Shown here in pieces: positions 8,176 through 17,433 of a DNA stretch of 64,000 bases. Position 1 is the stretch's first letter. Each line of letters begins with the position of its first letter. The notes under the pieces were generated by a model. It was not told the origin of the DNA and did not search any database. It worked only from the letters and a program-made list of their open reading frames with translations. The stretch covers positions 372,001-436,000 of the forward strand of contig CP065000.1 in NCBI GenBank assembly GCA_016700075.1. Reading direction: 5' to 3'. This DNA comes from Acidobacteriota bacterium (lineage in GTDB: Bacteria > Acidobacteriota > Blastocatellia > Pyrinomonadales > Pyrinomonadaceae). The translations under genes were made by a program, and so were the position numbers.

Positions 8176-9174
8176 ATGGGGAGATCTTACGTCGGTCGAA
8201 TAGGAATCAAAGCAGATCCGCGAGTTTTGAACTCAATGTTTCTGGCCGTTGTTTTATTGCTCGCAGGCATGGCGGCCATTCGGGCTCAAACGCCCGCACC
8301 GACCCCTCCCGATGACCGTGATTCGCCGGTGCGCATTAAGACGGATCTGGTGACTCTCACTCTTACAGTAACCGATCAATACGGACGCTATGTTTCCGGG
8401 CTTTCCAGGAACGCTTTTACGGTCTCTGATAACAACCGGGATCAGGATATCGTGTTCTTCAGCGACAGCGACGCTCCTATCTCGATCGGAATTCTATTTG
8501 ATGTTTCGGGCTCGATGAGCGGCACGAAGATAGGCAAGGCGCGAAACGCCCTCGAGAGGTTCATCCGGACCAGCCATCCGAATGACGAGTATTTTCTTAT
8601 TGCTTTCAACAGCCGGGCCCAGCTTTTGACGGATCGAACTCGAGACGGAGATTCGGTGCTTCGAAAGCTCACATTGGTACAGCCAAAAGCAAACACTGCA
8701 CTTTACGATGCCGTTTACTTAGGCATCGAACGTGTTACACGCGGAAGCCATCAGAAAAGAGCACTGCTAATTATTAGTGACGGTCAGGATAATGCGTCCC
8801 GTTACAACTTTAATGAGGTCAGGCGTTTGATGCGCGAGGCAGATGTAATAACCTACGCCGTCGGGATCATCGACCGTGCGGACGCGATGAACGCCCTCGG
8901 GATGCAGGGCCAGGCGTTCTTGGAGGAGTTGACATCCGTCACGGGCGGAAAGGCCTTTTTCCCCCGAACGGATGTCGAAATGGACGAGATCTTCGAACGT
9001 ATCGCATTAGAACTTCGCCATCAGTATTCTGTCGGCTATATTCCAACGGATTTCCAGCCGGACGGTAAATGGAGAAAGGTGAAGGTCAGAGTCAAGCCGC
9101 CGCGGGGACTCCCGAGGCTTACTGTTCGAAGCCGCGAAGGCTATTACGCTACGCCGAATACAAACTACAAGTAG
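8176..9174 (+). CDS. Secreted VWFA-related protein
   Basis: A 332-residue exported protein of the VWFA-related type abundant in Acidobacteria. A long basic N-region is followed by a hydrophobic segment (about 21-36) and cleavage near I-R-A-Q. A short Pro/Thr linker leads to an N-terminal beta domain (V-R-I-K-T-D-L-V-T-L, about 51-95), then a von Willebrand A domain (about 102-290) with a complete MIDAS motif D109-V-S-G-S and a later D-G-Q-D. The family ends with the typical Y-S-V-G-Y-I-P motif and a basic tail. Function is unknown; metal-dependent protein binding in the periplasm or outside the cell is inferred. It is followed after 16 bases by a paralogue. An internal ATG at 8236, without a ribosome site, would give a shorter signal peptide. 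Confidence 0.88.
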   Translation: MGRSYVGRIGIKADPRVLNSMFLAVVLLLAGMAAIRAQTPAPTPPDDRDSPVRIKTDLVTLTLTVTDQYGRYVSGLSRNAFTVSDNNRDQDIVFFSDSDAPISIGILFDVSGSMSGTKIGKARNALERFIRTSHPNDEYFLIAFNSRAQLLTDRTRDGDSVLRKLTLVQPKANTALYDAVYLGIERVTRGSHQKRALLIISDGQDNASRYNFNEVRRLMREADVITYAVGIIDRADAMNALGMQGQAFLEELTSVTGGKAFFPRTDVEMDEIFERIALELRHQYSVGYIPTDFQPDGKWRKVKVRVKPPRGLPRLTVRSREGYYATPNTNYK

Positions 9175-9190
9175 AAATCGTTACGAGAAA

Positions 9191-10276
9191 ATGTCGATGA
9201 TCAGCCCGAGAATCCTGTTCTTCACCCTCTCCATTGCTGTTATTGCAGCGGTGGTCTCTTTTGATGTAACAACCGCACAGACGGTGACCCCATCGCCGTC
9301 CCCGACTGCGACGCCGCCGAGCATCAAACCTTCGCCGACCCCCGACGAATCAGATGAAGTTATCAAGGTCGATACGGAACTGGTCAATTTGAGTGTCCGC
9401 GTCATTGATCGTAACAATAGGCCCATCAATAACCTTCGGCAGAACGAATTTCGGATATTCGAGGATGGCGTTCAGCAGCAGATCGAGTTCTTTTCGCAGG
9501 CAGAAGTTCCTACAAATTACGCCATCGTAGTCGACAATTCGGGTTCGATGAGGCGGCAATTGGACAAAGTTATTGAGGCAGGCAAGGTTTTCGTTAACGC
9601 TAATCGTGCAGAAGACGAAACTATGATCGTCCGCTTCATCGGCAGGGACAAGATCGAGATCGAGCAGCCATTTACGCCTAACAAGACGGACCTGATAGAC
9701 GCGCTCGAGAATTTATTCATCGAAGGCGGCCAGACGGCCGTTATTGACGCTGTATATTTGACCGTTGAAAACGTTGATTCTTATGAAAAGAACGACCGCG
9801 AGGACCGCAAAAGGCGTGCTTTGATCCTTGTAACCGATGGTGAGGACAGAAACAGCTACTACAGCGAAAAGCAGTTGATCGAACTACTGCGGGAATCGGA
9901 GGTCCAGATCTATGCGATCGGGTTTGTGGATGAACTCAGCAATGAGGGCGGCTTTATAAGCAAAAGCCCGCAGGCAAAATCAAAAGCGCTTCTGGAAAAA
10001 ATGGCCGCTGAGACTGGTGGAAAAGCATACTTTCCGACCAGTGCCGCTGAACTGCCGCGGCTGGCACAGGAAATTTCCAGCGAGATCAGAACACAATATT
10101 CAATTGGCTATATTCCGACGAACGATCGACGAGACGGCACATTTCGAAGCATCAGAGTGTCAGTAGCTGACGGCCCGAACAGTCAAAAGCGGATCGCTGT
10201 AACGCGTGCAGGCAGAACGGCAGAAGGCGGATCTCCCGGCAGCGGCAAGCCGATCCCGACAGTTAAGAATCAATAG
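9191..10276 (+). CDS. Secreted VWFA-related protein, second copy
   Basis: A 361-residue paralogue of the preceding gene. Signal peptide about residues 1-30 (cleavage near T-T-A-Q), a Ser/Pro/Thr-rich linker (31-52), the beta domain starting I-K-V-D-T-E-L-V, then the VWA domain with MIDAS D115-N-S-G-S-M and a D-G-E-D motif. The same Y-S-I-G-Y-I-P end motif is followed by a Gly/Ser/Pro tail. Co-transcribed with the first copy (16-base gap). Its end is three bases from the convergent BMC shell gene. Ligand unknown. Confidence 0.88.
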   Translation: MSMISPRILFFTLSIAVIAAVVSFDVTTAQTVTPSPSPTATPPSIKPSPTPDESDEVIKVDTELVNLSVRVIDRNNRPINNLRQNEFRIFEDGVQQQIEFFSQAEVPTNYAIVVDNSGSMRRQLDKVIEAGKVFVNANRAEDETMIVRFIGRDKIEIEQPFTPNKTDLIDALENLFIEGGQTAVIDAVYLTVENVDSYEKNDREDRKRRALILVTDGEDRNSYYSEKQLIELLRESEVQIYAIGFVDELSNEGGFISKSPQAKSKALLEKMAAETGGKAYFPTSAAELPRLAQEISSEIRTQYSIGYIPTNDRRDGTFRSIRVSVADGPNSQKRIAVTRAGRTAEGGSPGSGKPIPTVKNQ

Positions 10277-10279
10277 GAT

Positions 10280-10600
10280 CTAGTTTTCAGGTACGGTACC
10301 CGAGATCTTTTTGCGATTGGTCTCACCGGTGACCAACACGGGGATCCCCTCGTCTACCTCCGAATGGGGCCGCGGTATCACATGAATGCCTGTCACGGTT
10401 CCCACACGTCTCGCCGCAGCGGCACCGGCATCCACTGCGGCTTTTACAGCTCCGACCTCGCCCCTGACAATTGCGGTGACAAGTCCTGCATCGACCTTCT
10501 CATAGCCGACCAATTGAACATTTGCTGACTTTACCATCGCATCAGCCGCCTCGATCATCGCCACGAGACCCATACATTCGACCATTCCGAGTGCCTGCAT
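10280..10600 (-). CDS. BMC-domain hexameric shell protein (BMC-H), Asp-type pore
   Basis: A 106-residue single-BMC-domain protein (PF00936 type). Such proteins form hexagonal tiles of bacterial microcompartment shells. The domain covers about residues 2-85: A-L-G-M-V-E start, helix [11 protein letters not shown], the pore-loop region [15 protein letters not shown], and the end motif H-V-I-P-R-P-H. The pore loop carries an aspartate, unlike the second shell protein of the operon (Y-I-G-A-G), so the two may form pores with different selectivity (inference). A polar tail of about 20 residues follows. Last gene of the operon, 11 bases after the micro-ORF. Confidence 0.95.
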   Translation of the reverse strand: MQALGMVECMGLVAMIEAADAMVKSANVQLVGYEKVDAGLVTAIVRGEVGAVKAAVDAGAAAARRVGTVTGIHVIPRPHSEVDEGIPVLVTGETNRKKISGTVPEN

Positions 10601-10611
10601 ACAATTGATAC

Positions 10612-10713
10612 CTATTTTAATTTTCGACGTTGCTTGAGAAACATAATGAACAGTCCCACCAACAATAGGCCAAGACCTATCGTGAGAAAGAATATCGTGA
10701 TCGGAGCGACCAT
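10612..10713 (-). CDS. 33-residue single-span membrane peptide in BMC operon
   Basis: A short open frame that fits the operon exactly: it starts 12 bases after the zinc-ribbon gene ends and stops 11 bases before the shell gene starts. It begins [10 protein letters not shown], has one continuous hydrophobic segment (about residues 4-26, Gly/Leu-rich), and ends in a strongly basic tail K-Q-R-R-K-L-K, as expected for a cytoplasmic C-terminus. A purine-rich sequence with AAAGGG precedes the ATG. No family is recognised. Position, spacing and composition argue it is a real gene; a role as a small membrane partner of the zinc-ribbon protein is inference. Confidence 0.6.
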   Translation of the reverse strand: MVAPITIFFLTIGLGLLLVGLFIMFLKQRRKLK

Positions 10714-10725
10714 AGCCCTTTCATC

Positions 10726-11103
10726 CTATTTCCACAGAACCATCACAAAGATCGCGGAAAAAACCATCACGGCGATCAGCAGCGAGACGACGACCAAAAA
10801 AAGATTCGACCGGTTCGACGCAGGCGTCCAAACGATCTCTGTTTTCTTCCTTTTTGTTGAACGCGAACGCTTTCGCTCTCTTGCCGCAGATTCGAGGTCC
10901 CGAACCTCTTTTTCGTCTTCGTGTATCTTTTCTGTGATTTCCGCAAGTGCCGTACGAGCCTCAACCTCGTCGACCGTAAGCGATCCATTTTCAGGTAATT
11001 CCGCCACCTGGTGTCCGCAGTTGTAGCAAAAGAAAGTATTCTCCCTTACCGCCATTCCGCAGTTTCCGCATTCACCAAGAGCTTTCTCAACCGTTGCCGA
11101 CAT
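10726..11103 (-). CDS. Tail-anchored zinc-ribbon protein in BMC operon
   Basis: A 125-residue protein with an N-terminal double-CxxC zinc ribbon (C12, C15, C26, C29), a highly charged middle predicted as coiled coil (about 45-80, Glu/Lys/Arg-rich) and one C-terminal membrane span (about 101-123) with only two residues after it. The ribbon and coil would sit in the cytosol. Its ATG overlaps the stop codon of the aldehyde dehydrogenase (TGATG), indicating translational coupling. It is not a known shell or enzyme component of microcompartments. Tethering or placing the compartment at the membrane is a possibility suggested by topology alone. Confidence 0.8.
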   Translation of the reverse strand: MSATVEKALGECGNCGMAVRENTFFCYNCGHQVAELPENGSLTVDEVEARTALAEITEKIHEDEKEVRDLESAARERKRSRSTKRKKTEIVWTPASNRSNLFLVVVSLLIAVMVFSAIFVMVLWK

Positions 11104-12815
11104 CAGATCCTTGCGAAAACCTCCCTTTCCTCGCCAAGGTCTCTCGCGGACGGTGTAAGTATCGTCTTCTTTGAAATGTAGATCTTTTCTCCGTTCTGCA
11201 CAGCTCGCCGAACATCGTCTTCGCTTACAAATTCGACCGGCTTCGGGATATCGCGGTCTTGGGCGGAATTAGACTCGTTTATCTCATGAATCACGGCTTG
11301 GGGCGGAGCGGCAGGTGCCTGCTTAACAGGTTCCGGATGCGGATCTTCCAAAAGCTTTTTGCTCAAAAATCCATCGACGATCGCCTCGATCTCTTTTCTG
11401 TCAGGGCGTCTCGGTGATACAGCTTTTGACGACGTCTCGACCTGCGGGGCAGAAGCTGCTGCAGCTCGATTGATCGGCTTTGTTTCAAATGCGACCCTTT
11501 TGATGTCCATCAGATGAAGAGGAGAAATGTTGTCAGACGTAACGTTTCCTCCCCAAGACCCGCATCCGAGCGTCATTGACGGCGGAAGGTCTGTTGTGAA
11601 ACCGATCGCCCCGTGTGTTGTGGGCGAATTAATGATCACGCGTGCAGCAGGCATCAACTCACCATAACGGATTGCAGCGGTGCGGTCTTTTGTATGCATT
11701 CCCGCAGTGTGCCCCATACCGCCGAAATGAAGGATCTTTTGGCAAAGTTCAGCCCCTTCATCAACTCCTCCAACCTCAAAAAAAGCGAGGGTCGGCGAAA
11801 GTTTCTCGATCGACCAAGGAAAATCGCGGCCGACGCCGCCGCAGTCCGCGATCAAACAGCGGGTTCCCGCAGGAACTGTTATGCCTGCAAGTTGAGCAAT
11901 GAATTCAGCCGACTTCCCTACAATGTTCGGATTAAGCGAACGCTGCGGCGAAACCAGTACCTTTGCGACCGCATCGGCTTCGGTGGGAGACAAAAAACAG
12001 GCACCCTGTGCTTTGAACTGTTCCCTAACGGCACCCGCAACGGAACGATCGACAACAACCGACTGCTCGGACGCGCAAATCGTGCCGTTATCAAAGCATG
12101 TTCCTGTCAGAATGTCAGCAACGGCCTTTTCGACGTTAGCGGACCGTTCAATAAAAACGGGCACATTGCCGGGCCCCACACCGAAAGCCGGCTTTCCTGA
12201 CGAGTAAGCAGCACGCACAAGCCCGGTTCCGCCCGTCGCAAGTATTACGGCGGTCTGTTTGTGCTTCATCAGTTCCTCGGTCCCGTCGATGGTAGATTCG
12301 GTCAGACAAATAATAGCTTCCGGAGGAAGACCTGCCGTAACGCCCACATCCCGCATGATCCGGGCCGTTTCCGCGATACAGTTGGCCGCCGATGGGTGAG
12401 GTGAGAGAACCACCGAATTTCGCGACTTGATCGAGATCAGAATTTTGAAGATCGCAGTAGACGTTGGATTGGTCGAGGGAATGATAGCTGCGACCACTCC
12501 ACGAGGCGAAGCAATTTCAACGATCGACGGGGTTTCATTTACGATGCCAACGGTACGAAGCCCCTTGAATCGTGCCCATACGTCTTCGGCCGCGAATCGG
12601 TTTTTCTCGCGTTTGTCATCGGGTTTTCCAAAACCCGTTTCTTCATGCGCCATCAGGCCAAGCCGTGCCGATTCACTCAGAGCAGCAAGCGACATCTGCT
12701 GGCAAATGTCATCAACTTGAGCCTGCGAAAACGCAGATACGGCCTTAAATGCAAGAGACGCGGCCTCTACCGCGTCGCGAGCCTGCTGTATCGATTTTAG
12801 GTCTTTGTCAGCCAT
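11103..12815 (-). CDS. CoA-acylating aldehyde dehydrogenase (EutE/PduP-like) with C-terminal tail
   Basis: A 570-residue aldehyde dehydrogenase of the acylating class that converts an aldehyde to acyl-CoA with NAD+ inside microcompartments. The catalytic cysteine is C247 in the motif N-G-T-I-C-A-S-E-Q, which is characteristic of EutE, PduP and the AdhE N-terminal domain. The N-terminal half has S-P-R-G-V-V-A and G-V-G-P-G-N-V-P. The catalytic core ends near residue 455. About 115 extra residues follow: a linker, an amphipathic helix at about 473-491 ([12 protein letters not shown]) resembling an encapsulation peptide, a Pro/Ala-rich linker, and a folded-looking end with [10 protein letters not shown]. 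Second gene of the operon. Substrate aldehyde unknown. Confidence 0.92.
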   Translation of the reverse strand: MADKDLKSIQQARDAVEAASLAFKAVSAFSQAQVDDICQQMSLAALSESARLGLMAHEETGFGKPDDKREKNRFAAEDVWARFKGLRTVGIVNETPSIVEIASPRGVVAAIIPSTNPTSTAIFKILISIKSRNSVVLSPHPSAANCIAETARIMRDVGVTAGLPPEAIICLTESTIDGTEELMKHKQTAVILATGGTGLVRAAYSSGKPAFGVGPGNVPVFIERSANVEKAVADILTGTCFDNGTICASEQSVVVDRSVAGAVREQFKAQGACFLSPTEADAVAKVLVSPQRSLNPNIVGKSAEFIAQLAGITVPAGTRCLIADCGGVGRDFPWSIEKLSPTLAFFEVGGVDEGAELCQKILHFGGMGHTAGMHTKDRTAAIRYGELMPAARVIINSPTTHGAIGFTTDLPPSMTLGCGSWGGNVTSDNISPLHLMDIKRVAFETKPINRAAAASAPQVETSSKAVSPRRPDRKEIEAIVDGFLSKKLLEDPHPEPVKQAPAAPPQAVIHEINESNSAQDRDIPKPVEFVSEDDVRRAVQNGEKIYISKKTILTPSARDLGEEREVFARI

Positions 12816-12866
12816 CGCCGATGGTCAAACCTATGTTAGGACTTCTCGAATTTAACCGATCCGAAG

Positions 12867-13259
12867 TTAGCGTGATTTCGATTTACTAGCGGCCGAACCC
12901 GACGCTTCCGAGGAAGCACTGCCGGCAGAAAGCTGCTTGCCGCCGCCGCGGAGAGCTTTTTCGTCGGGGCTAAGACCCACGGATCCGCCTTTGGGCAGCA
13001 CGCGCTCGACTTCGCCGTGCGGACGCGGAATGACATGCACACTTATGAGTTCTCCAACTCGCCTTGCGGCCGCCGCTCCGGCATCTGTCGCCGCTTTTAC
13101 CGCACCGACGTCACCGCGTACGAAAATCGTTACATAACCGGCGCCGATGTATTCTTTGCCGATAAGTCTCACATTTGCAGCCTTTACCATGGCATCAGCG
13201 GCCTCGACAGCCGAAACGAAGCCTTTTGTCTCAACCATTCCTAATGCTTCTAAGCTCAT
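12867..13259 (-). CDS. BMC-domain hexameric shell protein (BMC-H) with C-terminal extension
   Basis: A 130-residue shell protein. The BMC domain covers about residues 2-88 ([19 protein letters not shown], pore loop [21 protein letters not shown]). A Gly/Ser/Ala/Lys-rich tail of about 40 residues follows, probably flexible. It is the first gene of a five-gene operon and has its own promoter. GAGG lies nine bases before the start. Close relatives are PduA, EutM and CcmK by family; this tail is an addition. The shell would also need pentameric vertex proteins, and none is encoded nearby. Confidence 0.95.
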   Translation of the reverse strand: MSLEALGMVETKGFVSAVEAADAMVKAANVRLIGKEYIGAGYVTIFVRGDVGAVKAATDAGAAAARRVGELISVHVIPRPHGEVERVLPKGGSVGLSPDEKALRGGGKQLSAGSASSEASGSAASKSKSR

Positions 13260-13292
13260 TTGGACATCCTCACTAGTTGTAGTGCTAGAAAG

Positions 13293-13321
13293 ATACTAAT
13301 ACAACTGATGCATATTGCCAA
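13293..13321 (-). promoter_or_regulatory. Promoter of the BMC operon
   Basis: Minus strand TTGGCA (13316-13321), a 17-base spacer, and TAGTAT (13293-13298), upstream of the first shell gene. It lies back to back with the promoter of the RodZ-like gene, so the two units could share regulatory sites in the roughly 40 bases between them. Confidence 0.5.
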
Positions 13322-13360
13322 AAGCAAAGCGTAAATGCTGAAGGTAAAAGGCTCAATCAA

Positions 13361-13390
13361 TTGACACACAATGCTTTGGAAAGATATATT
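13361..13390 (+). promoter_or_regulatory. Promoter of the RodZ-like gene
   Basis: Perfect -35 TTGACA (13361-13366), 18-base spacer, TATATT (13385-13390). Gives a leader of about 50 bases before the ATG at 13446. Confidence 0.55.
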
Positions 13391-13445
13391 TCAATCCTAA
13401 GGACTAGCGTTTTTCTTGGATAATTGCTCCTCCTGGACGTTTATA

Positions 13446-14504
13446 ATGTCACAAACTTTGGGTGAAAAGCTGCGACAGGCCCGCGAAGACCGCGGTGTTT
13501 CCATCAGTGAGGTAGCGGAGCAGACGCGGATCTCGCCCCACTATATCGAGTGCATCGAAAATGACGATTATGGCCCTCTTCCCGGCGGGATCTTCAACAA
13601 GGGATTCGTAAAGTCGTATGCAAAATTCGTCGGTGTTGACGAGCAGGAGGCTCTTGCTGATTATTCGCGAATTCAGTCTCCCGCCATTTCTGAGGAGCCC
13701 GACCTACCCTATCGGCCTGAGGTCCTTACAGACGACAGAACCTCGAACTCATCGATCCCAACGATCATCGGAGCGGTCGTCATCCTCGGCATAATGAGCG
13801 CCGGTATTTTGTTTTTGGTGGATTATTTGCGCCGGCCCGCTGAAGACATTCCTGTCCGACCGTCTTCGAATACTGCAGCGACAAACACCGAACAGCAGAG
13901 CCCTGTCGGACAGAAGGTGCCTGAGTCGTCTGCCCCAGAAATGGCAAGTGTTAAGATCGAGTTCAAAGCTGTCGCTGAACCGGTCTCTCTAAGTGTGAAT
14001 TCCGACGGCAAACAGAGCAGTACGGTCGTCGTACCGGGAACGCCGATCGTTTTTGAGCCGAAAGAGAGTTTAAAGCTTAGCTATTCCCGTTCGCTCGCTG
14101 CAAACGTGCAGCTCTTGATAAACGGCAAAGAGATCGCACTCCCGTCACAACCTCTTCAGCCGCGGCGTAATGCCATCGACTTTGAAATAAATAAGGAGAA
14201 CCTTGCCCGGATATGGTCCAGCGGAACTATCACGGACGAGGTTCCGGCGGCAACACCGGCTGTTGCAGATACAACCGCCCCTGCGGGGACGCCTGCGGTC
14301 GAAGCAGGAAACACTGCCGCTTCACCCGCTGCACCGGCGGCAACGTTGACACCTCGCCCGACGCCGAGACCGGCTTCCAATGTTGATCGTGGAACCAATA
14401 GTGTCCGGCCAACGCCCAGGCCAACGGTTGAGCGGCCGGCAACAACACCGGCATCAACGCCTGCTTCACCGCGGAATTCTGCGGTAAACAGGCCAAGCCA
14501 GTAG
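13446..14504 (+). CDS. RodZ-like HTH membrane protein
   Basis: A 352-residue protein with a cytoplasmic XRE/HTH_25-type helix-turn-helix domain (about 5-70; G-E-K-L-R-Q-A-R-E, T-R-I-S-P-H-Y-I-E), one membrane span (about 107-127) and a periplasmic beta domain of the DUF4115 type (about 170-260). A Pro/Ala/Thr-rich low-complexity tail follows (about 270-352). This is the architecture of RodZ, which links the MreB cytoskeleton to the cell wall machinery, although many such proteins outside Proteobacteria are uncharacterised. ATG at 13446 is chosen over an upstream in-frame start because the HTH starts just after it. A terminator follows directly. Confidence 0.82.
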   Translation: MSQTLGEKLRQAREDRGVSISEVAEQTRISPHYIECIENDDYGPLPGGIFNKGFVKSYAKFVGVDEQEALADYSRIQSPAISEEPDLPYRPEVLTDDRTSNSSIPTIIGAVVILGIMSAGILFLVDYLRRPAEDIPVRPSSNTAATNTEQQSPVGQKVPESSAPEMASVKIEFKAVAEPVSLSVNSDGKQSSTVVVPGTPIVFEPKESLKLSYSRSLAANVQLLINGKEIALPSQPLQPRRNAIDFEINKENLARIWSSGTITDEVPAATPAVADTTAPAGTPAVEAGNTAASPAAPAATLTPRPTPRPASNVDRGTNSVRPTPRPTVERPATTPASTPASPRNSAVNRPSQ

Positions 14505-14527
14505 GCCGGTAGATTGAATCGAATAGA

Positions 14528-14557
14528 ATGTCCGCAGGTTTTGATGCGGGCATTTTT
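14528..14557 (+). terminator. Intrinsic terminator of the RodZ-like gene
   Basis: Nine-base-pair stem ATGTCCGCA / TGCGGGCAT (one G-T pair) around an eight-base loop, followed by TTTTT. It ends only about 15 bases before the guaB start codon. Confidence 0.75.
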
Positions 14558-14560
14558 GTA

Positions 14561-16041
<1,481 letters not shown>

Positions 16042-16118
16042 CGCCGGGTGCAAATTGCAGGTTTTTGATGTATCTTCAATCATTGGCGCATTACTTATAT
16101 TGAGAGGTAACCCGTTTA

Positions 16119-17393
16119 ATGTCGCGCTTCGCAAGAACTTTTCTTATTTCTTCGCTGGTTTTTTGTTTGGCCGCTTTTATTGCCCTTCAGACCGGCAGCA
16201 CTAAAGCCGGTCCATCGGAGTTCTGGATCTCAGTTGACTCGTCGGAACTGCAGCATATCCTTTCGAACCGCGGTTCTAAGAAACGCAGCAGCCTTTCGGA
16301 TGTCGGCGTTGAACAGGTCGTTGGCGACCTAGCGATCCTGAAACTTACTGACGAGCAGATGGAAGATCTGTCGCGTGCTATGCACGACAACTTTCATAAG
16401 TGCAGCGGATATGTGGCGCACACTGACGAGAACGAAGCGTTAATTTGGGCACGAGATCAATACGCAGCCAGGACCGAGTCGCAATTCGTAAACTACACTA
16501 TCGACAATCCTATCGCGGTCAATTCCATGTTGAATTACGTCAACGAGCCGCATCTCCGTCAGACAATTATAGATCTCTCGGCGTTTCCGAACCGCCGTTA
16601 CAATCAAGCTAGCGGCCTCCAATCGGCTAACTGGATAAAGGACAAGTGGTCACTGCTTGCGGCTCGTCAAAGCCGCGGACAGATCTCGATCGAGTTCTTC
16701 AACCACCCAACCGCCACCTCGCCTCAGCCTTCGATCATCATGACGATCTGGGGAACTCGGTTTCCGGACGAGATCATTGTCTTAGGGGCCCACCAGGATT
16801 CGATCAATTCATCGGGTCAAACAGCATCGGCTCCCGGCGCCGATGACGATGCGTCCGGGATCGCCACTTTGACCGAAACGATCCGTGTGATGATGGAAAC
16901 CGGCTTCAAGCCTGAACGAACGGTTCAGTTCATGGCATACGCCGCGGAAGAAGTAGGCCTTCGCGGCTCAAATGCAATTGCAACCTCATACCGCAATGCC
17001 AATAAGAACGTTCTCGGCGTAATGCAGTTGGACATGACCAATTACCGGGGCACGCAAGGCTACGATATGGTCATGATCACGGATAACACCAATGCGGCAC
17101 AGAACCAGTTCCTCCGTGATCTGCTCACCACCTATCAACCGGGCCTGACCATCGGTAACTCCTCGTGCGGCTATGCGTGTTCAGATCATGCGTCTTGGCA
17201 TAACAAGAGCTACCCTGCGTCGTTCCCTTTTGAGGCGCCTCTCGGCAATGACAACTCCGCGATCCACACCGCGAATGACACGATCGCCCGCAGCAATAAT
17301 AATGCTAATCACGCGGTTCGTTTCTCAAAACTGGCATTGTCCTATATCGGTGAACTTGCTAAGGGATGTGTTGCGATCGCTACCAGATGTTAG
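16119..17393 (+). CDS. Secreted M28-family zinc aminopeptidase
   Basis: A 424-residue exported peptidase of clan MH. Signal peptide about residues 1-30. The N-terminal 180 residues are a pro-region or accessory domain. The catalytic domain carries the two-zinc ligands: H225 and D227 in G-A-H-Q-D, the bridging Asp in G-A-D-D-D-A-S-G (about 242-244), the catalytic/ligand pair E277-E278 in A-A-E-E-V-G-L-R-G-S, a later Asp in L-D-M-T-N, and a C-terminal His. Cysteines near C-G-Y-A-C may form a disulphide. It resembles secreted leucyl aminopeptidases such as those of Vibrio. GAGAGG lies ten bases before the ATG. Confidence 0.9.
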   Translation: MSRFARTFLISSLVFCLAAFIALQTGSTKAGPSEFWISVDSSELQHILSNRGSKKRSSLSDVGVEQVVGDLAILKLTDEQMEDLSRAMHDNFHKCSGYVAHTDENEALIWARDQYAARTESQFVNYTIDNPIAVNSMLNYVNEPHLRQTIIDLSAFPNRRYNQASGLQSANWIKDKWSLLAARQSRGQISIEFFNHPTATSPQPSIIMTIWGTRFPDEIIVLGAHQDSINSSGQTASAPGADDDASGIATLTETIRVMMETGFKPERTVQFMAYAAEEVGLRGSNAIATSYRNANKNVLGVMQLDMTNYRGTQGYDMVMITDNTNAAQNQFLRDLLTTYQPGLTIGNSSCGYACSDHASWHNKSYPASFPFEAPLGNDNSAIHTANDTIARSNNNANHAVRFSKLALSYIGELAKGCVAIATRC

Positions 17394-17433
17394 GCAGCAA
17401 TATGGCCAGGTGCAATGCGAGATTTCGCGGACG

